Origin: Chloroflexota bacterium
GTDB taxonomy: Bacteria > Chloroflexota > Anaerolineae > J102
Direction: 5' to 3'
Assembly (NCBI GenBank): GCA_003353825.1
Contig: PIVW01000137.1
Coordinates: forward strand, 1-12,458
Length of the DNA: 12,458 nucleotides
The notes below the pieces were generated by a model. The model was not told the origin of the DNA and searched no databases. It saw nothing but the letters and a program-made list of their open reading frames with translations. The translations under genes and the position numbers were made by a program. This document shows, one piece after another, positions 6,648-12,458 of this stretch. Numbering within the stretch: the first letter of the stretch is position 1; every line of letters begins with the position of its first letter.

Positions 6648-6705
6648 CGATCATACTGAGGGCAAGATGTGGCAGATATCGGCAAGAGCCGATCATACCG
6701 AGGGC
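6648..6705 (+). repeat. 16-nt direct repeat flanking a small hairpin at a gene 3' end
   Basis: CGATCATACTGAGGGC (6648-6663) and CGATCATACCGAGGGC (6690-6705) differ at one base and are 42 bp apart. Between and overlapping them, ATCGGC-AAGA-GCCGAT (6678-6693) forms a perfect 6-bp hairpin. The right copy spans the last codons and stop of the minus-strand hypothetical gene, so the left copy looks like a duplicated gene end. Just upstream, GACTTAGTT also occurs twice (6555-6563 and 6567-6575). Confidence 0.55.
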
Positions 6706-7343
6706 GTCACACAAAGTTCATACAGGGGTATCAGGCCTAATAATGCCGGTATAATATGAGTGCTCGCGGCAGCGTCCCAGGCGACGACAGCGTCAGCACT
6801 GGCATCTGTAAACAATGAAAGCTGATGGTTCTCAGTTCGCGCCAGCTCTGACAACCGGAACGGGATGTCTGTAGGTAGCGCTGGTCGTGGTAACGAGCGT
6901 GCCTCCCACCAAATCAATTCACCTTGTTCGTACCGCCAAGAACCTCGCAGAATACCTCCAGCAGCGTCGGATCGATCCGTGAATGTGAGATCGTATGCGT
7001 TCAAGAGATAGATGAGTATGGGTAACGCCACAGTTTCCTGTTGTAAGCGATGTAGGAAGTGTCGCCAGTGATCGCCCTCAAGAGGGATATGCAGCCCCCA
7101 GCGTAATGTACCGGGAGCGGCATTTACAAAAAGATGGGCCTGTGGGTGATGTGGAGGGAATTGATAAGCTGCTCGCCGGGCTACATGAATGCTGTTGGCG
7201 CCAGGCATACCCCAGGTTTGGTAACGCCGTCCATACACCCGCCTAAGTTGCTTCCGCAGCTCTCCACCTAAGGCGCGACGATGGCGCCAATGTGTACCAC
7301 GTATTGCACTGCTAAAATCTGCTCTCTCAAAACCGTTGAACAT
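6693..7343 (-). CDS. Hypothetical protein, 216 residues
   Basis: I do not recognise this protein. It is an uninterrupted 216-residue frame with no signal peptide or membrane segment. The N-terminal half is Arg/His-rich (RGTHWRHRRALGGELRKQLRR, split near residues 16-36, and VARRAAYQFPPHHPQAH). There are several Trp residues (in GSWRYEQGELIWWEAR), and the C-terminus is less polar, with an Ala/Leu-rich stretch (IIPALLGLIPLYELC). The overall character is that of a soluble cytoplasmic, possibly nucleic-acid-binding, protein, but this is only an impression. ATG at 7343 has AGGG about 9 nt upstream. It ends in TGA within a direct repeat. It lies upstream of, and on the same strand as, the SAM riboswitch, but is separated by about 225 bp and is not expected to share its regulation. 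Confidence 0.6.
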   Translation of the reverse strand: MFNGFERADFSSAIRGTHWRHRRALGGELRKQLRRVYGRRYQTWGMPGANSIHVARRAAYQFPPHHPQAHLFVNAAPGTLRWGLHIPLEGDHWRHFLHRLQQETVALPILIYLLNAYDLTFTDRSDAAGGILRGSWRYEQGELIWWEARSLPRPALPTDIPFRLSELARTENHQLSLFTDASADAVVAWDAAASTHIIPALLGLIPLYELCVTPSV

Positions 7344-7731
7344 GGTCGGTAGCCCTGGACGAACCTAGAGGCACTCACTATTGAATCGCGTCAAACAGCG
7401 AGACCAAAACGTTAATGTCAGCGAGCACTCCGACGATGTTCTTTGGTCAGATTAAAAGGCGAAAAGATTCCGGCATTAAATACGACAAACCTTGTTTGCA
7501 GGAGTACTCGCTCAGCATTGCTTCCGCCAGACAGCTTCGCGTTGTCATATATCTTACAATCAAATCGAAAAATAGCCGAATCATGCATCTAGTAGGTAGG
7601 TACCGCTACAATCAAAATTGGAAGAAAGCTGTCTGACGATTGGCGGCCAATTAGGTAGGCTATTTGCAGCATCTCAAAGGGTATTTTTTCTTATCGACGC
7701 ACTACAGGATCCAGGCGAAGAGACCAACCTT
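7344..7731. other. Divergent intergenic region with a short palindrome
   Basis: This 388-bp gap lies between divergently transcribed genes, so promoters for both should lie here, but I see no hexamer pair good enough to call. ATTGGC-G-GCCAAT (7639-7651) is a perfect 13-nt palindrome 80 bp before the plus-strand start and could be an operator. The frames that are open here do not look like protein. Confidence 0.35.
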
Positions 7732-8040
7732 ATGACTGAACCCGTTAAATTAATTATCAGTTACGACATGAAAACAGGCCAAGAACAAGCGTGCCACACC
7801 TATATGGTGCAAGAACTGGGGGCGATGCTCAACGAGTTTGGATTTCAATTTACCGATGCCTGGTACACGGCTTGGGGAAACGGGCCCCAGATCATGGGAT
7901 GTGGATTGTTGGATGATATCGAGATCGCGCGCGAACTTTTGCAAAGTGAAATCTGGCATGAAGTAGTAGAAGGATTGCACCAATATGTCGATAACTTCTC
8001 AATTCGCCTGGTTCAACCAACAGGGAGTTTTCAAATCTAG
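7732..8040 (+). CDS. Small protein of unknown function, possible dimeric alpha/beta-barrel fold
   Basis: From ATG 7732 the protein is 102 residues. It begins MTEPVKLIISYDMK and then reads as strand-helix-strand-strand-helix-strand: KLIISYD, a helix over QEQACHTYMVQELGAMLNEF, FTDAWYTAW, QIMGCGLL, a helix over DIEIARELLQ ... VVEGLHQY, and FSIRLVQ. That order, with the length, resembles the ferredoxin-like dimeric alpha/beta-barrel (ABM/NIPSNAP-like) group, an inference from pattern only. The frame is open up to 7618, but the upstream residues look non-coding and ATG 7732 gives a compact domain. The ribosome binding site is weak (GAAGAG, about 10 nt upstream). The stop TAG lies within a 12-bp perfect inverted repeat, followed by a terminator, so it is probably a single-gene transcript. 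Confidence 0.6.
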   Translation: MTEPVKLIISYDMKTGQEQACHTYMVQELGAMLNEFGFQFTDAWYTAWGNGPQIMGCGLLDDIEIARELLQSEIWHEVVEGLHQYVDNFSIRLVQPTGSFQI

Positions 8041-8056
8041 TCGAGACTAGATTTGA
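8031..8056. repeat. 12-bp perfect inverted repeat over a stop codon
   Basis: TCAAATCTAGTC (8031-8042) and GACTAGATTTGA (8045-8056) are perfect complements separated by 2 nt. The TAG stop of the small gene (8038-8040) lies in the left arm. There is no U-tract after it, so it is not an intrinsic terminator alone. It could block ribosomes or exonucleases at the mRNA 3' end, or be a protein-binding palindrome. Confidence 0.65.
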
Positions 8057-8068
8057 ACTTATCGCAAA

Positions 8069-8101
8069 GACAGGCATAATAGACCTGTCATTTTTTGTTT
8101 T
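8069..8101 (+). terminator. Intrinsic terminator after the small gene
   Basis: GACAGG (8069-8074) and CCTGTC (8084-8089) form a 6-bp stem with a 9-nt loop, followed by ATTTTTTGTTTT. The gap from the stop codon is 28 bp. It is a standard Rho-independent terminator on the plus strand and isolates the 102-residue gene from the lipoprotein gene. Confidence 0.8.
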
Positions 8102-8296
8102 AAATCAACTTCGCGTTATTATTACTATCGTACCTGTTCATTTTTTTGGATTCTCTGGCATTTGCATGTGGTTACGACATATCCTGCAGAGACAAGCTTT
8201 GTCGTTTGGGGCATGTTAGCCTGAGAAGCAAACAATTTCCTCGAATAGTCAGATATTGTAATGCGTAACGATCCCGTTCCCCCAGGAGGTCGTAAT

Positions 8297-9847
8297 ATGT
8301 CTGGTAAAGCTCTGCGGCTGAGCGGCTTGGTGGCTTTATTGCTTGCAGTCGTATCAAGCGCCTGTGTCGCCACCCTTCCCGCTGAAATCCTTCCCCCCAC
8401 GGTTCAAACTGAGAATGAGGGCCTAAAAAGTCAACTCGTCGCCGAAGATGTAGTTCCATCCGACGTTGTCATTGAAGAGGATGAGTATGTCTTGCCAGCG
8501 GAGGACAACGCGCTAGCGCCGTCACCCATCCCTGAACAGACAGCGACACCGGTAGCGCCCACCCTTACACCCACGCCGCCTTTACCCCCTTTCCTGGAGG
8601 ATGTGGCCTTACGCGATTCGGCGCTTGCGTACCTTCGAGGCGGCTATTTACTCAAATTACCCGATAACAACAAGTTCGAATCAGGAGATACGCCGGATGA
8701 GTCAGTAGGCGAGGAAGTCATTGTTGCGGTTTATCGCAGTGACCCTTGGATGCTGATGTTAGGTGATGCAACTTATGTTGGGGATCAGGTCAGCCGTACG
8801 ATTATTGTATCTAACCGGAAAAGCGGCGCACGTTGGTGGGGGGAAATGGATGGCAACGGCGTTCTGTCGACTACGGTATCGGCCGGGTTACCCAGACCGA
8901 AGTCAAAACAACTAAAGGAATGGGTGGGTCGTGTGGTCAAACTGCCAGAGGGTAGCGTGTTCGATGACTATGTTGAAGGAGCGAACGGCGCCCAACATGG
9001 AATTCAAAGTAACAAAGCGCAGATCACGGACATTCTAGAAAATTTGACGAACTACGATGGCCGCGTGAAGTTATGGGGCGAACTAAGATATGCTGTCAGC
9101 GATTACAATGCCCGCCGTCTGATTGTCCGGAAGATCAACTTGTTCGATGGCCCCATCCCCCCAACCCCTGAATCCCTTCCAGAAGTACAAACGCAATCCG
9201 GCACGGGGGAAGAAATACTTGCTATTGGCCCCATCGGTATTATCAGCAACCCATCGCCGGGTAGCATTGCCCAGGATAGGGTCATCGTCTCAGGCGAAGC
9301 TGAGGGCGTTTTCGAAAACAACGTCATCATTCAGATCGAAAGTGATGATGGCGCTGTTTTAGGACGGGGCTTTGCCCTTACCGATGCGCCTGACATGGGT
9401 CAGACCGGACGATTTGTGGCCGAAATTGCCATTGAAGCAGCGGCCACTACTCAAGGCGGGCGTGTTGCACTCTATGCCGAAGATGCACGTGATGGTAGTC
9501 TTATCCTTCTGATTTGGACCCCAATTCAATTCGCGGGGCCCGCATCGGATCGGAGTGCTACAATATTAAAACCTGACCCACAAACCAACATCACCGGTTC
9601 GGTGCTGGTACGGGGAACGGCAAAAGGTGTCAATAACAAAACGGTACTAGTGCGTGTAGAAGATGTGGCTGGTACCGTTTGGGGAAAGGCGCAGGCCACG
9701 ACAGGTAAGGCAGGCAATTGGGAATTGCATCTCCGCTTTCGTAATCCACCCACCGGCCGGTCTGGGCGTATCGCGGTCTATGATAGAAATCCCGAGGATG
9801 ACCGTTTGACCCTGCTTGTTGCTACAAACGTAGAATTGGCGAAATAG
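8297..9847 (+). CDS. Lipoprotein with two C-terminal Gmad2 (Ig-like) domains
   Basis: The 516-residue protein starts at ATG 8297, fixed by AGGAGGT (8284-8290) 6 nt upstream; an upstream ATG at 8261 is unlikely. Residues 1-23 are a signal peptide ending in a lipobox-like SSAC (C23), so it is probably lipid-anchored on the outer face of the membrane. Residues 24-98 are acidic, then Pro/Thr-rich (TPVAPTLTPTPPLPP), a typical linker. Residues 99-285 form a domain I cannot name, with DSALAYLRGGY, SRTIIVSNRKSGARWWGEMDG and a strand-rich second half (GRVKLWGELRY). Residues about 313-412 and 420-514 are two tandem Gmad2-like domains, each with a NPSPG or KPDPQT start, V.VSGEA/VLVRGTA, VFENNVIIQIE or NNKTVLVRVE, and a DG or DD before the last strand. 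Gmad2 is known from spore germination and cell-envelope proteins. A role in envelope structure or adhesion is inferred. The stop is TAG. Confidence 0.82.
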   Translation: MSGKALRLSGLVALLLAVVSSACVATLPAEILPPTVQTENEGLKSQLVAEDVVPSDVVIEEDEYVLPAEDNALAPSPIPEQTATPVAPTLTPTPPLPPFLEDVALRDSALAYLRGGYLLKLPDNNKFESGDTPDESVGEEVIVAVYRSDPWMLMLGDATYVGDQVSRTIIVSNRKSGARWWGEMDGNGVLSTTVSAGLPRPKSKQLKEWVGRVVKLPEGSVFDDYVEGANGAQHGIQSNKAQITDILENLTNYDGRVKLWGELRYAVSDYNARRLIVRKINLFDGPIPPTPESLPEVQTQSGTGEEILAIGPIGIISNPSPGSIAQDRVIVSGEAEGVFENNVIIQIESDDGAVLGRGFALTDAPDMGQTGRFVAEIAIEAAATTQGGRVALYAEDARDGSLILLIWTPIQFAGPASDRSATILKPDPQTNITGSVLVRGTAKGVNNKTVLVRVEDVAGTVWGKAQATTGKAGNWELHLRFRNPPTGRSGRIAVYDRNPEDDRLTLLVATNVELAK

Positions 9848-9886
9848 TCCTGAAACTTACGATCGACACTTTCTTCATTGTGTCAC

Positions 9887-9925
9887 CCCTTCGGCAGGCT
9901 CAGGGCAGGCTCTGAACGAGTCAAG
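9887..9925. repeat. Dispersed TTCGRCARGCTCAG-type repeat, copy 1
   Basis: CCCTTCGGCAGGCTCAGG (9887-9904) followed by GCAGGCTCTGAACGAGTC is a short repeat of a kind commonly scattered through environmental bacterial genomes. Its first 23 nt (9887-9909) match the reverse complement of 12429-12451 at 18 of 23 positions. It starts 39 bp after the lipoprotein stop codon. Confidence 0.7.
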
Positions 9926-10671
9926 CGTACTATTTACACGATGGCGAATTGGTAGTGAAGGGCCTCACGTCACATTGACGCTGAGATTCTTCACCGGCTC
10001 TCGTGACGGACGACTGGCCCCGTTTGTTGACATGTCTTTTTTCTCCTGACGCCGGGACGAAAGTGTTATTGTGACAGCTTATCGATGCATTTAGCCTGAC
10101 GAAGACGTGATTGATCCCTATCCTTCTTTTGGAACGATGACCATCCACTCTTTTTGCCGTTGAATCATGCCATCGCTGATCGCGATGTAGCCACACCGTA
10201 TGGGAATGTAGCTACATCCTCCAGTATGATACTAGAGTGGGCGATTGCGATCTAGACCCAGGGTAGGGGGCGTTGTCGAATGCTCGGACTCCTCGACCTG
10301 AATCGGATGAGACTGTTTTTGTGGTAATTCTTGAGACAGGTTTAGAGTCTGGATCAGGATGTAATTCAGTATCGTAATGATACTCATCATGTGATATCGT
10401 ATCTGAGGCAATGGAAAATTGCACGTACTTAGCGTCATTCTCCAATACCGAACTCTTTTATAAGCAACGACCCTCTTCATCGGTGATGCCCCGGACAGGG
10501 TGCGGTGGTCAACAGTTGCTTGGAATGCGGAAAAACGCCCGTTTTTGAAGCGTTTGGCCGCAAGGTTGTGCCGATTCACGCAATTGACTAAGTTGTCCGG
10601 CATATGTGACGGAAGGCATCCTGTTCAACTAACCTCTGATCACCACAAAATTACTCAATCATAAGTCGATT

Positions 10672-10716
10672 CCAGCGAAGAATCTCTCGTTTCATGACCG
10701 CGAGACCCTTCGCTGG
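10672..10716. repeat. 45-nt two-tier hairpin
   Basis: CCAGCGAAG (10672-10680) pairs perfectly with CTTCGCTGG (10708-10716). Inside, TCTCG (10685-10689) pairs with CGAGA (10701-10705) across a small internal loop, leaving an 11-nt apical loop. The GCGAAGAATCTC and GAGACCCTTCGC segments resemble short interspersed repeats seen in many environmental genomes; that resemblance is from memory. It lies about 180 bp before the Nudix start. Confidence 0.55.
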
Positions 10717-10893
10717 CGTTTCGAGACCGTGAAAGTTATGTGTTTGACCCGCTCAAGATGACACAATGGAAAAATGTTCGGTAGGGAATTCCAGAAGTAG
10801 CCTTTGCGAGTTAGTCTGCTCCCAACTCGTTTAGGACACACCCATATCAATCCCTATCGCCCATCGTCAGTTGAGCAAGAAACTTGTTTTAGT

Positions 10894-11403
10894 ATGAAGC
10901 CAGCCTACGGCGCCGATCCTAACCGTTATCAATTCATCCCGCGCGTTTTGGTTATCGTCACGCATGGAGATCGGGTGTTGCTCCTGCGGAGATCGCAGCA
11001 CAGCAAGCTGTGGCCGAGCAAGTACAACGCGCCGGGGGGACATATTGAGTTGGGAGAGGATCCCCATCAGGCCGGGTTGCGCGAGCTGGTCGAGGAAACG
11101 GGTATACGGGTAGAGATACTACACCTGCGCGGCCTTATCACCGCCGAAACCGGTCTGGACGGCTCAGGCATCCTCGTGTTTGTGTTTCGGGTGGAAGCAA
11201 ATGATGTCACACTCAAAGCCAGCGAGGAAGGCCAGCCCGTGTGGGTTGCTCGATCTGAATTGTCCGAACTCGACCTACTCCCCGACCTCCCCCAACTTCT
11301 GGAGCTTACCCTCGATCAACCTGCGTTTTTCTATATTTACAAAGTGCCAACCGCCGATGGTGGGGAAATGAATCGCGTTCGCTTGATCCCTAGTCCTACG
11401 TGA
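10894..11403 (+). CDS. Nudix hydrolase (MutT-like)
   Basis: From ATG 10894 the protein is 169 residues. It contains a perfect Nudix box, GX5EX7REUXEEXGU, at residues 49-71: G49, E55, R63-E64, E67-E68, G70, I71. E64, E67 and E68 are the expected Mg-binding catalytic residues. The preceding strands FIPRVLVIVTHGDRVLLLRRS are typical of MutT/8-oxo-dGTP-type and ADP-ribose-type Nudix proteins. Such enzymes hydrolyse a nucleoside diphosphate linked to another group; the true substrate cannot be inferred. The frame is open up to a TTG at 10804, giving 30 more residues, but these look non-conserved. ATG 10894 is preferred although neither start has a clear ribosome binding site. The stop is TGA, 7 bp before a strong hairpin. 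Confidence 0.9.
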   Translation: MKPAYGADPNRYQFIPRVLVIVTHGDRVLLLRRSQHSKLWPSKYNAPGGHIELGEDPHQAGLRELVEETGIRVEILHLRGLITAETGLDGSGILVFVFRVEANDVTLKASEEGQPVWVARSELSELDLLPDLPQLLELTLDQPAFFYIYKVPTADGGEMNRVRLIPSPT

Positions 11404-11410
11404 AGCGTGA

Positions 11411-11454
11411 ATTAGAACGACAGGCGTTTACATGACAACACCTGTCGTTCTAAT
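11411..11454. terminator. 14-bp-stem hairpin between convergent genes
   Basis: ATTAGAACGACAGG (11411-11424) and CCTGTCGTTCTAAT (11441-11454) are perfect complements with a 16-nt loop. It lies between the Nudix stop (11403) and the stop of the convergent surface-protein gene (11478). No T-tract follows on the plus strand (GATTATATA) and none on the minus strand, so termination is inferred from position and stem strength. Confidence 0.65.
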
Positions 11455-11477
11455 GATTATATAAGGGGGTTGATTCG

Positions 11478-12107
11478 CTAGAGCAAGCTACGTTGCCGAT
11501 GCCGGAGAAACCCGACTGATACGGCGCCAACCAACACGAGGAGGAGGATGCCGGTGTTTGTGATGTCGAGGTCGGCGGTGTCGACGCTCAAGCCTGATAG
11601 CGTGACGGCGTTGGTGCCACCAAACCATTGAGTATTGTCGAAATCTTCGTTCCCGAGATCAGTTTCATCTTGATGATCGTTCCAGTACATGTCACCCTTA
11701 GAAATACTGCTTGCCTGTGATGTTTGCCCACGCATCCGAACGTTAGTTTTTGTTGAAGATAATCCTATATAGCTCCGTAAAATCGCAGCCTGCGGGTTGC
11801 CATTATTCGTAATACGGCACCATACACTACCACTTGCGGAATCTCCAGTATCGTAGCCGGTATCACTTGAGTCATAATCGGAGCCAGGGATTGTATCTCC
11901 TCCAACGTCATTGTCGGTATCGGTAGCCCGCTCATATCCATCCCCGGCGTCCTTCGAGTCAATAAAATTAGTAGTGTCGCATTTATCTAAAAATTTTACA
12001 TGGATATAGTAATCCCCTCTCGGTCCTGGGTTATTCTCTGTATCCGGATCCACATCGATCTCAACATAGTAACTGTGACCGGCGGATAGAGCTATAATGG
12101 ACCCCAT
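11478..12107 (-). pseudogene. Asp-rich surface protein with C-terminal anchor, 5' end lost to an IS
   Basis: Only the C-terminal part of this gene remains. The open frame starts at an ATG that lies in the IS end (12105-12107), so residues 1-3 (MGS) come from the IS and the native part begins near residue 4. ALSAGHSYYVEIDVDPD ... GDYYIHV resembles a PPC-like beta-sandwich strand pair. Next is a region very rich in Asp, Gly, Ser and Thr (for example GSDYDSSDTGYDTGDSAS), then VWCRITNN and IGLSSTKTNVRMRG. The C-terminus is a hydrophobic segment, GILLLVLVGAVSVGFL, followed by RHRQRSLL: a membrane anchor with a basic stop-transfer tail. This layout is like sortase or exosortase sorting signals, but no LPXTG or PEP motif is seen (the sequence before it is LDITNTG). 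The protein was probably exported, with a signal peptide in the lost 5' part. The stop is TAG. Confidence 0.7.
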
Positions 12108-12428
12108 AAACTAGACCACAGGTTAAGGTGATAAAATGAGGTGGGTAAACACCCCGCATCACCGACCTGGAGGTCAAGAACAATGAGTCAGAAACGCCGG
12201 CAGCACAGCGCAACATTCAAGTATCGAGTGGCGCTGGAAGCAAACAAAGGTCTGAAGACGACGAGTGAACTGGCCCAAGAATACAACATACATCCCAACC
12301 AAATAAGCGTTTGGAAGAAACAACTACAGGAGCAAGGAGCAGGCCTATTTGAGCGAGGAGGAAACAAAGCGCAACGAAAACAAGAACAGGAAGAAGCAGA
12401 ACTGTATGAACAGATAGGCCGCCTGAAG
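12098..12428 (+). mobile_element. IS3-family insertion sequence, left end, truncated
   Basis: A probable terminal sequence TGGACCCCATAAACTAGACC starts at 12098. It has the TG terminus usual for IS3-family inverted repeats, and it is exactly where the surface-protein reading frame is lost. It is followed by orfA. The right end is not seen: the sequence changes into a dispersed repeat at 12429. The boundary at 12098 is inferred from one end only, since no target duplication can be checked. Confidence 0.65.
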
Positions 12429-12452
12429 CCTGTACTGAGCTTGTCGAAGTGA
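12183..12452 (+). CDS. IS3-family transposase OrfA, truncated at the C-terminus
   Basis: ATG 12183 is chosen over an in-frame GTG at 12141 because GGAGGT (12169-12174) lies 8 nt upstream. The 89-residue product begins SQKRRQHSATFKYRVALEA and has a helix-turn-helix at about residues 26-47 (TTSELAQEYNIHPNQISVWKKQ, given here in parts: TSELAQEY and HPNQISVWKK). It is followed by a charged helix, EQEEAELYEQIGRLK. This is the DNA-binding OrfA of IS3-type elements, which is made together with OrfB by frameshifting. In relatives the helix continues as a leucine-zipper-like segment. Here the last seven residues (PVLSLSK) are encoded by the repeat at 12429-12451, so the protein is cut short and no OrfB overlap is present. 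Confidence 0.82.
   Translation: MSQKRRQHSATFKYRVALEANKGLKTTSELAQEYNIHPNQISVWKKQLQEQGAGLFERGGNKAQRKQEQEEAELYEQIGRLKPVLSLSK
12429..12451. repeat. Dispersed TTCGRCARGCTCAG-type repeat, copy 2 (reverse)
   Basis: CCTGTACTGAGCTTGTCGAAG lies here in parts: CCTGTACTGAG, then CTTGTCGAAGTG. Its reverse complement matches 9887-9909 at 18 of 23 positions. It replaces the normal OrfA sequence and supplies the tail PVLSLSK and the stop TGA. It stops 7 bp before the window end, so it could also mark an assembly junction. Confidence 0.75.
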
Positions 12453-12458
12453 TGGAAC

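Larger units (their letters stand above)
9848..10893. other. About 1 kb without a convincing gene
   Basis: Open frames here (for example minus-strand 10232-10603 and 9930-10196) are rich in Arg, His, Ser and Cys and have no ribosome binding sites or recognisable motifs, so I do not call them. The region holds a TTCGGCAGGCTCAGG-type repeat (9887-9925), an 8-bp inverted repeat GATGTAGC ... GCTACATC (10184-10191 and 10211-10218), and a 45-nt hairpin (10672-10716). Decayed mobile DNA is the most likely content. Confidence 0.5.

Noticed and set aside
7415..7636. Plus-strand open frame of 73 codons before the small gene
   Set aside because: No ribosome binding site and no conserved features. It ends just short of the palindrome at 7639 and looks non-coding.
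8191..8203. GACAA-GCT-TTGTC inverted repeat before the lipoprotein gene
   Set aside because: The arms are only 5 bp and about 100 bp from the start codon. This is too short to call an operator.
9930..10196. Minus-strand open frame of 88 codons
   Set aside because: Arg/His/Ser-rich with no motif or start signal. It looks like random open sequence.
10232..10603. Minus-strand open frame of 123 codons
   Set aside because: No ribosome binding site, no domain motif, and a composition that changes abruptly along its length. It could be transposase debris, but nothing specific supports this.
1..12458. CRISPR array, tRNA or rRNA genes
   Set aside because: No regularly spaced repeats, cloverleaf with a TTCRA arm, or rRNA-like segments were found on reading both strands.

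Overview
The window (12,458 bp) looks like accessory chromosome of a free-living bacterium. Several features fit a Chloroflexota-like (Anaerolineae-type) genome: a lipoprotein with two Gmad2 domains, a Uma2 nuclease, a plant-type cystathionine gamma-synthase behind a SAM-I riboswitch, and a cysteine-synthase-like PLP protein of about 490 residues. This assignment is an inference from gene content. No rRNA or tRNA is present to test it, and I found no CRISPR array and no complete mobile element.

Layout. Positions 1-189 hold the 3' end of a YoeB-type toxin gene cut by the window edge. Then come four plus-strand genes: a fold-type II PLP enzyme (310-1791), an RNase Z-like metallo-beta-lactamase hydrolase (2117-2914), a Uma2 nuclease (3018-3596) and a TrmJ/SpoU-type RNA 2'-O-methyltransferase (3647-4423). 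They are separated by gaps of about 50-325 bp that hold hairpin repeats and a terminator, so they are not one tight operon. From 4468 to 7343 the genes lie on the minus strand. A hypothetical gene (6693-7343) comes first. It is followed by a well-formed SAM-I riboswitch with its own terminator (6317-6467), a cystathionine gamma-synthase gene broken by one in-frame TAG (4976-6247), and 13 bp later a small nucleotidyltransferase (4468-4962). The riboswitch predicts that this last pair is transcribed when S-adenosylmethionine is scarce.

From 7732 the strand is plus again: a 102-residue protein of unknown function ending in a hairpin and a terminator, a 516-residue lipoprotein (8297-9847), about 1 kb with no convincing gene but with repeats and hairpins, and a Nudix hydrolase (10894-11403). 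A 14-bp-stem hairpin separates the Nudix gene from a convergent, Asp-rich surface protein (11478-12107). That protein's 5' end has been replaced by the end of an IS3-type insertion sequence. The IS orfA (12183-12452) is itself cut off by a dispersed repeat whose reverse complement also occurs at 9887-9909.

The most notable points are the SAM-regulated but amber-interrupted cystathionine gamma-synthase, the unexpected nucleotidyltransferase in the same transcription unit, a family of short TTCGTAG-bounded palindromic repeats lying at gene 3' ends, and the nested disruption at the right edge. I did not find a clearly new multi-gene system. The repeat families and the riboswitch-nucleotidyltransferase pairing are the best candidates for follow-up.
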